From Roseimicrobium sp. ORNL1 (GTDB lineage Bacteria; Verrucomicrobiota; Verrucomicrobiia; Verrucomicrobiales; Verrucomicrobiaceae): a DNA stretch of 64,000 nucleotides. The notes under the pieces are model-generated. The model saw only the letters and a list, made by a program, of their open reading frames with translations, did no database searches and had not been told where the DNA came from. Location: assembly GCF_011044495.1 (NCBI RefSeq), contig NZ_CP049143.1, forward strand, positions 434,001 to 498,000. Direction: 5' to 3'. The translations under genes were made by a program, and so were the position numbers. Shown piece by piece: positions 35,301 to 44,075 of the stretch (the first letter of the stretch is position 1; every line of letters starts with the position of its first letter).

Positions 35301-35906
35301 CCGGCATTGGTCCTAAAGGAGGATGTCAGTACCAGCAAAACAAAGAAACGCCGCGGCAAAGCAAGTACGGCTGATGCAGCGACCGCAGCCACCGGGAGCG
35401 CCAAGCTCGATGCCCTGCTTGAGTTGCTGGAGCCCATCATGGAAGAGGGTGGGAAGGTGCTGGTGTTCTCACAGTTCGTGGAAATGCTGAGCCTTGTCCG
35501 AGGCCAGCTGGAGGCGCGTGAATGGCCGCATTTCTTACTCACCGGTCAGACGGAGGACCGCGGCGCTCTCGTGAAGCAGTTCCAGGAATGCTCCGGTCCC
35601 GCCATCTTCCTCATCAGCCTGAAGGCAGGTGGCTTTGGTTTGAATCTCACTGCCGCGAGCTATGTGGTGCTTTGCGACCCATGGTGGAATCCCGCCGTGG
35701 AAGCCCAGGCCATCGACCGCACCCATCGCATCGGCCAGACGCAGAAGGTGAATGCCTACCGCCTCATCGTGAAGGACAGCATCGAGGAGAAAATCCGCCT
35801 CCTGCAAAAGCAGAAGAGCGCGCTGGCTCAGGATATCCTCGGCGAAGAGAATTTCGCTTCCGCGCTGTCGCTGGATGATTTCCGGTTTTTGCTGGGGGAG
35901 GGGTGA
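32304..35906 (+). CDS. SWIM zinc finger plus SNF2/HepA-type helicase-like ATPase
   Basis: The 1200-residue protein starts with a SWIM zinc finger (Cys75, Cys77, Cys83, His85 in CTCPYASNCKH), continues with about 600 residues of poorly conserved sequence, and ends with a SNF2 ATPase (about residues 710-1200). Motif I is DDMGLGKTLQ, II is DEAQ, III is SGTPVENRLLDLWS, V is SLKAGGFGLNLTAASYVVLCDPWWNP and VI is QAIDRTHRIGQ. Bacterial SWI2/SNF2 proteins act on DNA or RNA polymerase, as RapA does; the exact role here is not known. It follows the lyase gene by 55 bases. Confidence 0.9.
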   Translation: MSSLLNEEARTAASEWLQRLESQIATRGSKLADSGAVEDWSWDDDGLGVSAVVQGGSEYGVTIPFKNGRFLRSVCTCPYASNCKHAAAAMYVALSASGGPVKKRTKATSKSQKSAGASQSSAAQSAIVTHAGERTGKTLSAKAATALDRVEQWWLAKTRTLTMSDLLSLTNSPNYWSREQMVLHGKHAVPQSVWDYLACVDAKLSERGHNLPEPLPELIDRERQAALMAAQRAEIAEKEWKSRIKHWASSLPGESAGADVSPWLRLRLVDNGAIIELRKPGQLEFSKASTAQLKNLPNSGNRTAGDTILSFAKGQWGMVKNEFHKVGDDLPGLLLQFISMPQLRNALVGSDGQPVTFHEEPLVWAIDEASSHAYTLHLRDVHGATPPEPLVVVLSHPSWFVTSKEIWPLERWPFTHRDAGARMDIPASALETGEGVTVLRKLGLSLPERIQAKVRTVKATVTVRAGIDQQGEGASSYLKVTAQSDYDDGSPGELLSLSGWLSIKGEKGATPMQGIVTYERSALLRATAWLNTMDLKHQISWRNSETWWQRRITKEFPDEFLQWMAARPEDVVVELDKELASLRDGMVSASVRLDVEESEMDWFDLRVALNVTDTTLTQEEIQLLLKAQGRWVRITGKGWRKLHFEMTPEQEAELAAMGLTVADFDGAPQRLHALQLAGGAGKEKSLLPAERVEAVRRRAEEIRTRVQPVIPATITAQLRPYQLEGFHFLAYLSTNRFGGVLADDMGLGKTLQSLTWLAWLRETELNREPAGTLPPVLVVCPKSVQDNWRSETARFCPDLRVVVWSRDDAGKSGLDGEADLVVIHYQQLRQHEEALSRQRWLAVILDEAQAIKNPSSLSAKAACALQAGHRLALSGTPVENRLLDLWSILGFAMPGILGNRTHFAKHFDAKEDPLARRRLAARVRPFLLRRTKKEVAKDLPDRVEEDLVCELEGSQRTLYQAELKRARAALLNIKTTKQLDKARFNILTSLLRLRQICCHPALVLKEDVSTSKTKKRRGKASTADAATAATGSAKLDALLELLEPIMEEGGKVLVFSQFVEMLSLVRGQLEAREWPHFLLTGQTEDRGALVKQFQECSGPAIFLISLKAGGFGLNLTAASYVVLCDPWWNPAVEAQAIDRTHRIGQTQKVNAYRLIVKDSIEEKIRLLQKQKSALAQDILGEENFASALSLDDFRFLLGEG

Positions 35907-35916
35907 GAAGGTATCC

Positions 35917-35979
35917 CTACGCGAGCACATACTCACCGTTCTGCTTTGAGCCGATGCGTTTGATGAGGTTGTACTTCAT
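35917..35979 (-). other. Possible remnant of a lost gene: 20-codon tail ending in a stop
   Basis: Minus-strand codons 35979-35917 read MKYNLIKRIGSKQNGEYVLA and stop. It looks like the C-terminal end of a soluble protein rather than random sequence, but a stop codon lies two codons upstream of the first Pro-Leu, so at most 22 codons are open. It could be chance. The rest of 35907-36090 shows nothing else. Confidence 0.2.
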
Positions 35980-36090
35980 CAGCGGATATCATGAGTTCCG
36001 CGTGACGTGTAAACTGAAAGTCAACCTGTTGGTAAACCGAAAGTAAACCAACAGCAGGAGTTTTTACTGCGCTGTTCCTCAACGAAGTAT

Positions 36091-36123
36091 AAAAAAGGCC
36101 GCTCCCTTCTCAGGAGCGGCCTT
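36091..36123 (-). terminator. Intrinsic terminator of the aconitase gene
   Basis: AAGGCCGCTCC pairs with GGAGCGGCCTT around a seven-base loop. On the minus strand the stem is followed by a run of six T, so it ends the aconitase transcript. It may also stop plus-strand reading weakly. Confidence 0.85.
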
Positions 36124-36151
36124 GATTCAAAAGCAACTTGGTCAACCAGCC

Positions 36152-38851
36152 TTACGCATTCGCCCGCAGGATCTGCGCGAGCACATAAGGCAGGATGCCG
36201 CCGGCGCGGTAGTAGTCGATTTCCACGGGGGTATCCAGGCGGACGACCACGGGGATGTCGAGGGTGCTGCCGTCGGCCTTGTGGACGCGGAGGGTGGCTT
36301 CGCTCTGGGGCTTGATGCTGTTGCTCACGTCGAGGAGGTCGAAGGTGGCGTCGGACAGGTCCTTCACCTTATCGTAGTCCTCCTTGTTCACGAAGTTGCA
36401 GGGAAGCACGCCCATGCCCACGAGGTTGGAGCGGTGGATGCGCTCAAAGGACTTCGTGATCACGGCCTTCACGCCGAGGAGGCGGGTGCCCTTGGCGGCC
36501 CAGTCGCGGCTGGAGCCCATGCCGTAGTCTTCAGCGCCGATGACGATGGTCGGGGTGCCAGCGGCCTTGTACTTCTCCGCGGCGTCGAAGATGGACATCT
36601 CCGTGCCTTCGGGCTGCAGGATGGTATCGCCACCTTCCTTGCCGCCGAGCATCAGGTTCTTGATGCGGACGTTGGCGAAGGTGCCGCGGGTCATGATGCG
36701 GTCATTGCCGCGGCGTGAACCGTAGCTGTTGAAGTCGGACTGCTCCACGCCGTGCTCCAGGAGGAAGCGGCCTGCGGGGCTGTTCTTCTTGATGGCACCG
36801 GCAGGGCTGATGTGGTCCGTGGTGACGGAGTCGCCGAAGATGCCGAGCGGACGAGCGCCCTTGATCTCCACGATGTCGCTGGGATCCATCGAGAAGTCCT
36901 CGAAGAAGGGCGGGTGCTGGATGTAGGTGCTGTCCGCATCCCAGCCGTAGACGAGGCCGGTGGTACCGGCGATTTCGTTCCACTTGGGATTCTGGCTGGC
37001 GAAGTCGGTGTAGAGCTTGCGGAAGACGTCCGGGGAAAGCGCGGACTGCATGGCGTCGCGGATCTCCGCGAGGGAGGGCCAGATGTCCTTGAGGAACACT
37101 TCCTTGCCATCCGTGCCCTTGCCGAGCGGATCCTTGCTCAAGTCGATGTCCACCGTGCCGGCGATGGCGTAGGCCACGACGAGGGGAGGGGACATGAGGA
37201 AGTTCGCCTTGATGCTCTGGTGCACGCGGGCTTCGAAGTTACGGTTGCCGCTCAGCACGCTGGCAGCCACTACGTCCTGTGCCTTCACCACATCTTCGAT
37301 ACCGGCGTCGAGCGGGCCGGAGTTGCCGATGCACGTCGTGCAGCCGTAGCCCACGGTCTGGAAGCCGAGCTTGTCGAGTTCCACCTGCAGGCCGGTCTTG
37401 GTAAGGTAATCGGTCACCACGCGGCTGCCGGGTCCGAGCGAGGTCTTCACGCTGGGCTTGATGGTCAGGCCGAGGGCGTTCGCCTTCTTCGCGAGGAGAC
37501 CCGCGCCGAGCATCACGCTCGGGTTGCTGGTGTTCGTGCAGCTTGTGATGGCGGCGATGAGCACGGAGCCATCCTGGATGGTGTCCTTGATGCCGTCCTT
37601 GCTGTCGACGACGACTTCGGCCTCCTTGAAGGCATTGCCGTTCTTGCCGTAGCCGCCAGCCTTCACGTCGCTCTTGAGGAGGTCGCGGAACTTCGACTTC
37701 ACGTTCGGCAGCTCGATGCGGTCCTGCGGGCGCTTCGGTCCGGCCACGCTGGGCTGCACGGTGCTGAGGTCGAGCTCAAGCTCGCTGGTGAATTCCACCT
37801 CGCCCTTGTCCGGGATGCCGAACATGCCCTGGGCGGTGTAGTAGTTCTTGTAGGTGGTGCAGAGTTCCTCGCTGCGGCCAGTGCCACGGAGATAGTTCAC
37901 GCACTCTTCGTCGACGGGGAAGAAGCCCATGGTCGCGCCGTATTCGGGGGCCATGTTGGCAATCGTCGCACGGTCAGGCAGCGGCAGGCTCACGGCGCCG
38001 GGGCCGTAGAACTCGACGAACTTGCCCACCACACCGTGCTTGCGCAGCATCTGGGTGCAGTGCAGGGCCAGGTCGGTGGCGGTCACGCCTTCGCGCAGCG
38101 CGCCGGTGAGGTACACGCCCACCACTTCAGGCACGAGGAAGGTCACCGGCTGGCCGAGCATGCCGGCTTCTGCTTCAATACCACCTACGCCCCAGGCCAC
38201 GACGCCGAGGCCGTTGATCATGGTCGTGTGGGAGTCAGTACCCACGAGAGTATCAGGATAATACACCCCATCCTTTTCAAGTACACCCTTGGCGAGGTAC
38301 TCGAGGTTCACCTGGTGCACGATGCCGATGCCGGGAGGCACGACCTTGAAGGTGTCAAAGGCCTGCTCACCCCACTTGAGGAACTGATAACGCTCACGGT
38401 TGCGCTCGAACTCGAGGGCCAGGTTGCGATCCAGTGCGGCCTGCGTGCCTGCGAAGTCCACCTGCACGGAGTGGTCCACCACGAGATCCACCGGCACGAG
38501 CGGCTCGATCATCTTGGGATTCTTCTTCATGCCATCCACCGCGGAGCGCATGGCGGCGAGGTCCACAAGAAGAGGCACGCCAGTGAAGTCCTGCAGCACG
38601 ATGCGCGCGACAGTGAAGGGGATTTCGTAATCGCCGGGAGCCTTGGCATTCCAGTTCGCAAGGTTCTGCACATCCTTCTCCATCACCTTCTTGCCGTCGA
38701 GATTGCGCACCAGCGACTCGAGCACGATGCGGATGCTGACGGGCAGGCGGGAGATCTTGCCGATGCCTTGTGCCTCCAGTTCGGGGAGTGAGAAATATTT
38801 TCCGTCCGTGCCGGACCCGGTCTTGAAAGTACGCTGAACGTTGAGAGCCAT
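36152..38851 (-). CDS. acnA: Aconitate hydratase A
   Basis: From the ATG at 38851 the 899-residue enzyme has the AcnA/IRP1 layout: [90 protein letters not shown] with the first cluster cysteine, [14 protein letters not shown] with the other two, and the swivel domain [21 protein letters not shown] and [27 protein letters not shown]. It isomerises citrate to isocitrate through a [4Fe-4S] cluster in the TCA cycle. The 23 codons upstream of 38851 lack homology. It is transcribed alone, with a strong terminator downstream. Confidence 0.95.
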   Translation of the reverse strand: MALNVQRTFKTGSGTDGKYFSLPELEAQGIGKISRLPVSIRIVLESLVRNLDGKKVMEKDVQNLANWNAKAPGDYEIPFTVARIVLQDFTGVPLLVDLAAMRSAVDGMKKNPKMIEPLVPVDLVVDHSVQVDFAGTQAALDRNLALEFERNRERYQFLKWGEQAFDTFKVVPPGIGIVHQVNLEYLAKGVLEKDGVYYPDTLVGTDSHTTMINGLGVVAWGVGGIEAEAGMLGQPVTFLVPEVVGVYLTGALREGVTATDLALHCTQMLRKHGVVGKFVEFYGPGAVSLPLPDRATIANMAPEYGATMGFFPVDEECVNYLRGTGRSEELCTTYKNYYTAQGMFGIPDKGEVEFTSELELDLSTVQPSVAGPKRPQDRIELPNVKSKFRDLLKSDVKAGGYGKNGNAFKEAEVVVDSKDGIKDTIQDGSVLIAAITSCTNTSNPSVMLGAGLLAKKANALGLTIKPSVKTSLGPGSRVVTDYLTKTGLQVELDKLGFQTVGYGCTTCIGNSGPLDAGIEDVVKAQDVVAASVLSGNRNFEARVHQSIKANFLMSPPLVVAYAIAGTVDIDLSKDPLGKGTDGKEVFLKDIWPSLAEIRDAMQSALSPDVFRKLYTDFASQNPKWNEIAGTTGLVYGWDADSTYIQHPPFFEDFSMDPSDIVEIKGARPLGIFGDSVTTDHISPAGAIKKNSPAGRFLLEHGVEQSDFNSYGSRRGNDRIMTRGTFANVRIKNLMLGGKEGGDTILQPEGTEMSIFDAAEKYKAAGTPTIVIGAEDYGMGSSRDWAAKGTRLLGVKAVITKSFERIHRSNLVGMGVLPCNFVNKEDYDKVKDLSDATFDLLDVSNSIKPQSEATLRVHKADGSTLDIPVVVRLDTPVEIDYYRAGGILPYVLAQILRANA

Positions 38852-38976
38852 GGAAATGAAGCAGGTGAGGGTCTGCACTGTAAGCAGGAGCCGGGCCGAG
38901 GCAAGGGCGGGCGCGAACAATGCAAGGCCTGCTACTCGGCCCGGGGCTCAGCAGAGGTTGCGAGGCCCCATAAAGG

Positions 38977-39213
38977 CTACGTCTGAGGGGCCCGGGAAGG
39001 GGCAGCCGAACTCGATGAAAGCACCCAGACAAGCGCCCGTCCTGAGCCCTTGCGCCGGACCAGGCCAATCTCCTCTTCCAGCCTGCGGGTCCACTCCGGG
39101 CACGCCCGGTCATAGGGCAGCGCCAGAGCCTCCCGCAACTCCACCCACGTGGCACCCTGGCGGTTCTTCCGCAGGTGGTGCTGGATGGCTGATTTGAACT
39201 CGGCGTAGCTCAT
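38977..39213 (-). CDS. Small winged-helix-like hypothetical protein, 78 residues
   Basis: From the ATG at 39213 the protein reads MSYAEFKSAIQHHLRKNRQGATWVELREALALPYDRACPEWTRRLEEEIGLVRRKGSGRALVWVL plus a short tail. The order helix, GATWVELREAL helix, LPYDR-x-CPEWTRRLEEEIGLVRR helix and GRALVWVL wing is the pattern of a small winged helix-turn-helix. DNA binding is therefore possible but not shown. The frame upstream to 39492 overlaps the sirtuin gene on the other strand and is not supported. It lies between the aconitase and sirtuin genes and is not obviously linked to either. Confidence 0.55.
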   Translation of the reverse strand: MSYAEFKSAIQHHLRKNRQGATWVELREALALPYDRACPEWTRRLEEEIGLVRRKGSGRALVWVLSSSSAAPSRAPQT

Positions 39214-39349
39214 GGCAGAGGTAAATAAATATAACACTGTCTGCGGGCACATTGCCACGCCACATCGCCCAGAACCCAGCAAGAGATAGGACCTTCTGAC
39301 CATTGCCGAACGCAAGCAATGCCAGTACAAAAAGAGGCAATCCCCATCC

Positions 39350-40063
39350 ATGTCCTCCGCCCCCAGCATTGTCATCCTCACCGGCGCCGGCATTTCCGCG
39401 GAGTCTGGGGTCCCGACGTTTCGTGATGCCAACGGCCTGTGGGAGAACCACCGCATCGAGGAGGTGGCCAGTCCGAATGGATTTTCGCGCAATCCCGCGC
39501 TGGTGCATCGCTTTTACAATATGCGCCGCGCCGCGCTGAGCACGGTCCATCCGAATCCGGCACACCAGGCCATCGCCCGCCTGCAGAGGGAGCATCCCGG
39601 CTGGGTGACGCTGATCACGCAGAATGTGGATGACCTCCACGAGCGCGCCGGCAGTCCCGAGGTGATTCACATGCACGGGGAACTGCTCAAGGCCCGCTGC
39701 GCCCAGTGTGACGAGGTGCGGACCTGGAGAAAGGACCTGGATGCACTCATGCGCTGCGACTACTGCCGCAGCGTGGGGAAGATGCGCCCGCACATCGTCT
39801 GGTTCGGCGAGACGCCTTTTTACATGGAGGACATCGCCACCGCGCTGAACCGGGCGGAGATCTTCATTGCCATCGGCACTTCCGGGCATGTGTACCCGGC
39901 GGCAGGTTTTGTGGAGGTGGCGAGGCAGGCTGGCGCCCGCACGATTGAGGTGAACATGGACGTGACCGCGATGTCCGATGTGTTCCAAGAGCACCGCGTC
40001 GGCAAGGCGGGAGAAAAAGTTCCCGCCCTTGTGGAGGAATTGTTAGGGAGCACTCGCGGTTGA
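39350..40063 (+). CDS. cobB: NAD-dependent protein deacylase, class III-like sirtuin
   Basis: The 237-residue protein has the sirtuin core: LTGAGISAESGVPTFRDANGLWENH, TQNVDDLHERAG, the catalytic His109 in HMHG, zinc cysteines 117, 120, 136 and 139, and IVWFGETPF. Tyr56 and Arg59 (FYNMRR) match the Tyr-x-x-Arg pair that in SIRT5-like class III sirtuins binds the carboxylate of succinyl- or malonyl-lysine. It probably desuccinylates as well as deacetylates. It uses NAD+ in the cytosol. It stands between a convergent small gene and the MCE operon. Confidence 0.9.
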   Translation: MSSAPSIVILTGAGISAESGVPTFRDANGLWENHRIEEVASPNGFSRNPALVHRFYNMRRAALSTVHPNPAHQAIARLQREHPGWVTLITQNVDDLHERAGSPEVIHMHGELLKARCAQCDEVRTWRKDLDALMRCDYCRSVGKMRPHIVWFGETPFYMEDIATALNRAEIFIAIGTSGHVYPAAGFVEVARQAGARTIEVNMDVTAMSDVFQEHRVGKAGEKVPALVEELLGSTRG

Positions 40064-40100
40064 GGCGACCCTTGCATTTGCTTTGCCTGCCGTCCGGTGC

Positions 40101-40928
40101 ATGATGCCGAACGTATTGAGTAGCCCGATCCCGATGGATGCCCTTCGATTGCCAGGCCGTGCCTTTTTGAATTTTCTGACCTACATGGGTCAATTGATGG
40201 CCCTATTGATCGACTTGGGGGGGGCGGTGCGGACGGGAGTGTGGCGCATGAAGCTGGTGGCGCACCAGATTGTGTCCATCGGCTTCGGATCCCAAGTGGT
40301 GGTCATCGTGACCGGGGCGTTCACCGGTGCGGTGTTCACCGCACAGACGTACTTCAAATTCAAGGACTTCGGTGTGGAGTCCGGCGTGGGGGCGATTGTT
40401 TCCATCGCCATGTGCCGTGAGCTGGGGCCGGTGCTGGCGGGGCTCATGGTCACGGGCCGTGTGGGCGCGGCGATGGCGGCGGAAATCGGCACGATGAAGG
40501 TCACGGAGCAAATCGATGCCCTGCGCGCCATGGCGGTGCATCCAGTTGACTACCTCGTGCTGCCGCGGTTCATCGCCATGATGGTCTCCATGCCGCTGCT
40601 CATTGCAGAAAGCATCGTGTTCGGCCTCGTCGCCTCCTATCTGGTCACTGTGATGGGTTTTGGAGTGCCCAATGCGTGGTTCATCACGCACATCACGGAG
40701 CACACGAACATGGAGGACGTGACCTGCGGCATGATCAAGGGCTTCATCTTTGGCATTCTCATCACCGTCATTTCCTGTCACCAGGGACTCATGGCGGAGA
40801 ATGGCGCCGTCGGCGTGGGACGAGGCACCACGAGTGCGGTGGTGTATTCGTCACTTGCGATTCTCATTGTGAACTTTTTCATGAGCATCCTGCTGAACTA
40901 TTTCTTCCCTCTCGGCACACCGATGTAG
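40101..40928 (+). CDS. mlaE: MlaE, permease of an MCE-type phospholipid ABC transporter
   Basis: The 275-residue protein carries about six membrane segments and the MlaE signature region LGPVLAGLMVTGRVGAAMAAEIGTMKVTEQIDALRAMAVHPVDYLVLPRFIAMMV, in which the EQIDAL helix contacts the ATPase. It is the inner-membrane permease that moves phospholipid to or from the MlaD ring. I used the ATG at 40101; the ATG at 40134 (MDALRLPGR) is also possible. The ATPase gene begins 12 bases after the stop and mlaD follows, an order found in many Gram-negative bacteria. Confidence 0.9.
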   Translation: MMPNVLSSPIPMDALRLPGRAFLNFLTYMGQLMALLIDLGGAVRTGVWRMKLVAHQIVSIGFGSQVVVIVTGAFTGAVFTAQTYFKFKDFGVESGVGAIVSIAMCRELGPVLAGLMVTGRVGAAMAAEIGTMKVTEQIDALRAMAVHPVDYLVLPRFIAMMVSMPLLIAESIVFGLVASYLVTVMGFGVPNAWFITHITEHTNMEDVTCGMIKGFIFGILITVISCHQGLMAENGAVGVGRGTTSAVVYSSLAILIVNFFMSILLNYFFPLGTPM

Positions 40929-40940
40929 TTGGTCCGTCTC

Positions 40941-41711
40941 ATGGCTCTTCCCCCAAGCTCCAACTCCAAACCCTTCATCGAAGTCCGAGGCCTTAAGAAA
41001 AAGATAGGCAAGCAGGAGATTCTTCGTGGCGTGAACCTCGATATCTATCGGGGGGAGACACTGGTGCTCATCGGTCCCAGCGGTGAGGGCAAGAGCGTGC
41101 TGCTGAAGCACCTCATCGGCCTGATGAAACCTGACGAGGGCTCTATCAAGATCGATGGCACGAGCCTCACGGGTCTGCGTGAACGGCAGCTCGCGCCTCT
41201 GCGCAAACAGATTGGCATCCTCTTCCAGAACGCCGCCCTCTTCGATAGCATGACGCTGGAGCAGAATGTGGCCTTCCCCCTTCAGGAGGCGGGTGTGAGG
41301 GATCACAAGGAACTCGTGGACCGGGTACACGAGGCGCTGGATGTGGTGGAACTCGCCGACCACAAGCAGAAGATGCCGGTCAATCTCTCCGGGGGCATGC
41401 GCAAGCGCGCCGGCATTGCGCGGGCCATCATTTCGCGGCCCGCCTGTGTGCTCTACGATGAGCCAACATCGGGTCTAGATCCCATTGTCTCGGACGTCAT
41501 CGACCAGATGATTATGCGTCTGCAGAAGCGGTACCAGATGACGGCCGTCGTGGTCACGCATGACATGAAGAGCGTTTTCAAGATCTCCAACCGCGTCGCG
41601 ATGCTCAAAGGCGGGGTGATTCACTTCCTCGGGACACCGGAGGAACTGCGCACTTGTCCGGAGCAGGACGTGCAGGATTTTATCGAGGGAAAATCGGACA
41701 TCGAGGGATGA
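40941..41711 (+). CDS. mlaF: MlaF, ATPase of the MCE transporter
   Basis: The 256-residue ABC ATPase has Walker A GPSGEGKS, the signature LSGGMRKRAGIARAI and Walker B CVLYDEPTSGLDPI, with the D-loop and H-loop (VTHDM) present. The GEGKSVL and LSGGMRKR forms are those of MlaF rather than other ABC importers. It powers lipid movement through MlaE. The preceding stop is 12 bases upstream. The TTG at 40929 would give four more residues. Confidence 0.9.
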   Translation: MALPPSSNSKPFIEVRGLKKKIGKQEILRGVNLDIYRGETLVLIGPSGEGKSVLLKHLIGLMKPDEGSIKIDGTSLTGLRERQLAPLRKQIGILFQNAALFDSMTLEQNVAFPLQEAGVRDHKELVDRVHEALDVVELADHKQKMPVNLSGGMRKRAGIARAIISRPACVLYDEPTSGLDPIVSDVIDQMIMRLQKRYQMTAVVVTHDMKSVFKISNRVAMLKGGVIHFLGTPEELRTCPEQDVQDFIEGKSDIEG

Positions 41712-41842
41712 AACAGGGTACACTTCAAAAATCGGCTTTCCGGATTCAGCAGAAGCGCTTGCCCGTTGTCTTCCCCTCGGGCACGCTTTCCCCACGCTGA
41801 CCTCATCGTCGTCCCGGCATCTAGCAATTCAGGACAAACAAC

Positions 41843-42928
41843 ATGGAAGAACGCGACAAGAAAACCGAGCTGCTGGTGGGATTGTTCCTCACCATCGGCC
41901 TGATGCTGATCGCCCTTCTGGTACTGCAGTTCGGCAGTGTGAGGGAGCTCTTCAAGACCTCCTATGAAATCACCGTGCCCTTTCCAGATGGTACCGGTAT
42001 CCGTGACGGCACACCTGTGCGCCTGGGAGGTTCCAAGGTGGGCAAGGTCCCCCGTCAGCCGGTGCTGGACGCTGATTTCAAGGGCGTGCTCATTACGCTG
42101 GAGATCTATGACCACGTGAAGATTCCGAAGGACGCGATGTTCGGCATCGGTACGGCTGGTCTGTTGGGCGACTCATTCATAGAAATCCGGACCACGGGTT
42201 CGCAAGCGCAGACGTTCTTTGAGGCTGGCACCCAGATTCCCAAGACGAATGTGGTAGGAGCGACGGGACTCCAGGGGCTGCAGGATTCCGCCAAGGACCT
42301 GAGCAAGCAGGCGGAGGATGCACTTAAAGAAATCAAGGGTGCTGCCGCAGATCTGCGGGTTTCTTTGAGCAAGATCAATGAGAAGGCGCTGGGTGATGAC
42401 AACATGAAGGAGCTCAAGGAGTCCTTCGCGCACCTCAACAGCGTGCTGAAACGCCTGGATGAAAAGACGCTGGGCGAAGATACCAGCAAAGAAGTGAAGG
42501 AGGCCGTGGCGTCATTCAAGGCGGCTGCGAAGTCCATGGAAGATGCGGCCAAAAAGTTTGATCCCATCGTGACCAAAATCGACAGCGCCTCGGGCAAAAT
42601 CGAATCGGCGGCCGGTAAGGCGGACACGGTGATGGGAAATGCGGACAAGGCCATCAAGTCGATTGATGAAGCGGCAGTGTCGCTCGGGAAGGTGGGAACG
42701 GATTTGAGGAAAGGAGAGGGTCTGCTGCCAGCGCTCATTCATGACAAGACCCTGAAAAATGAATTCTCCATGTTGGTCAGCAACCTGCGGCAGAAGGGCA
42801 TCCTTTGGTACAAGGACAAGGCGGGTGAGCAGCAGTCGAGGGAACCCCAACCCGCGCCGCAGAAGAAGCAGCAACAACAGCAACAGCCGCAGCAGAAGCC
42901 GGAGAAGCGAGGGCTTTTCAGCCGGTAG
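41843..42928 (+). CDS. mlaD: MlaD-like MCE-domain protein with a long helical tail
   Basis: The 361-residue protein has one N-terminal membrane anchor (about residues 9-31) and an MCE domain (about 35-125: YEITVPFPDGTGIRDGTPVRLGGSKVGKVPRQPVL, then AMFGIGTAGLLGDSFIEIRTTG). MlaD of E. coli stops soon after. Here a further 220 residues follow: amphipathic helices with SAKDLSKQAEDALKEIKGAAADL and KIESAAGKADTVMGNADKAIKSIDEAA-type heptads, then a glutamine-rich tail (about 310-350). This long tail resembles the needle-like helical extensions of PqiB and Mce proteins that span the periplasm. It follows mlaF by 131 bases. Confidence 0.85.
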   Translation: MEERDKKTELLVGLFLTIGLMLIALLVLQFGSVRELFKTSYEITVPFPDGTGIRDGTPVRLGGSKVGKVPRQPVLDADFKGVLITLEIYDHVKIPKDAMFGIGTAGLLGDSFIEIRTTGSQAQTFFEAGTQIPKTNVVGATGLQGLQDSAKDLSKQAEDALKEIKGAAADLRVSLSKINEKALGDDNMKELKESFAHLNSVLKRLDEKTLGEDTSKEVKEAVASFKAAAKSMEDAAKKFDPIVTKIDSASGKIESAAGKADTVMGNADKAIKSIDEAAVSLGKVGTDLRKGEGLLPALIHDKTLKNEFSMLVSNLRQKGILWYKDKAGEQQSREPQPAPQKKQQQQQQPQQKPEKRGLFSR

Positions 42929-43040
42929 GGGCAGGGGAGCGACCGCATTCGCAAGCCGTGAGCCATCGGGCCGTGCCGGCTTGATTTTGTTTCCCCATAT
43001 CATCACTTGAAACTTGCGGGCGACCCCGGCACATTCGGTC

Positions 43041-44075
43041 GTGCAAGTACCATGGTCCATCAAGCTCGCGCGGGCGCTCTTTCTGACGCTCGCCGTCGTG
43101 CTTGGCGGTGCCGTCGCCGCAGGCTTTCATGCGGAGATCTGGATTGGCACCCTGATTGGCCTCGTTGTGGGTGGTTTCTTCGTGCTGGTGGATGCGCTGC
43201 TGGCCCAGTTCACCTTCCGTGAATTTTCCTTTGGGACCTTTGGACTTCTGGTGGGGTTGTTCTGCGCGTGGCTGGTGACGAAGATCGGCATCATGGACCT
43301 TCCGTGGTTCCGCAGTCTGGAAGATCCAGACTCCATCCGTAGCGTGGTGGAGATCTGCATGTATCTGATCTTTGGCTTTCTCGGCATCACCCTCGCGCTC
43401 CGGAGTGACCGGGATCAGTTTTCCTTCATCATCCCCTACGTGCGCTTCCGCAGGGACGCCTCCGAAGGTGAGCCCATGTTGCTTGATACCAATGTGATCA
43501 TCGACGGGCGCATCCCCCAGGTTTATGAGACGGGCTTCCTCTCGGGAAATCTGGTCATCCCCCGGTTTGTTCTCGATGAACTGCAGCGCATGGCGGATTC
43601 ACGAGATCCCCTCAAGAGCTCGCGTGGGAAGCGAGGCTTGGATGCTGTGCAGAAGCTCCGAGACACGAAAGGGATTGAACTCACGGTGCATGAAGCTCCC
43701 GGCAATCATGAGGGCGCAGCGGTGGACACACTGCTGGTTACGCTGGCTCATGAGCTGAATGCCCGACTCCTCACCAACGACGTGAATCTCGGGAAGGTCG
43801 CCCGGGTGAAAAACGTGACCGTGCTGAACTTCAATGATCTTGCCAGGGCGCTTCAGCCGGAAGTCGGAGCCGGGGACGAACTGGACATCAGTCTCGTGAA
43901 GTCAGGCAAGGAGAAGCATCAGGCGGTTGGCTACCTGCCGGACGGAGCCATGATTGTGGTGAACTACGCCTCCCAATTCATCGGGGACACCGTCGCCATT
44001 GTGGTGAGTGGCGTGACGCACACCTCCGCTGGCCGGCTTATTTTCGCCGACTTGAAACAGGCGCGGGCTCAGTAG
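43041..44075 (+). CDS. YacL-like membrane PIN/TRAM-domain protein
   Basis: From the GTG at 43041 the 344-residue protein has about four membrane segments (to about residue 125), then a PIN nuclease fold (MLLDTNVIIDGRIPQVYETGFLSGNLVIPRFVLDELQRMAD, GLDAVQKLRD, GAAVDTLLVTLAHELNARLLTNDVNLGKVARVKNVTVLNFNDLA) with the expected acidic residues. A C-terminal TRAM domain follows (ELDISLVKSGKEKHQAVGYLPDGAMIVVNYASQFIGDTVAIVVSGVTHTSAGRLIFAD). This is the YacL/PilT-TRAM family of membrane-bound putative RNases. A TTG at 43014 is an alternative start. Its last 38 bases overlap a convergent gene. Confidence 0.85.
   Translation: MQVPWSIKLARALFLTLAVVLGGAVAAGFHAEIWIGTLIGLVVGGFFVLVDALLAQFTFREFSFGTFGLLVGLFCAWLVTKIGIMDLPWFRSLEDPDSIRSVVEICMYLIFGFLGITLALRSDRDQFSFIIPYVRFRRDASEGEPMLLDTNVIIDGRIPQVYETGFLSGNLVIPRFVLDELQRMADSRDPLKSSRGKRGLDAVQKLRDTKGIELTVHEAPGNHEGAAVDTLLVTLAHELNARLLTNDVNLGKVARVKNVTVLNFNDLARALQPEVGAGDELDISLVKSGKEKHQAVGYLPDGAMIVVNYASQFIGDTVAIVVSGVTHTSAGRLIFADLKQARAQ

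Noticed and set aside
36752-38791. A 679-codon open frame on the plus strand opposite the aconitase gene
   Set aside because: It is a mirror of acnA codon bias in GC-rich DNA. Its translation is His/Val/Glu/Ala-rich with no motif, while the minus strand gives a perfect aconitase.
42840-42900. CAG/CAA run considered as a simple-sequence repeat with phase variation
   Set aside because: The run encodes glutamines in the MlaD-like tail with mixed codons (CAG, CAA, CCG). There is no long pure tract that would slip, and the frame is intact.
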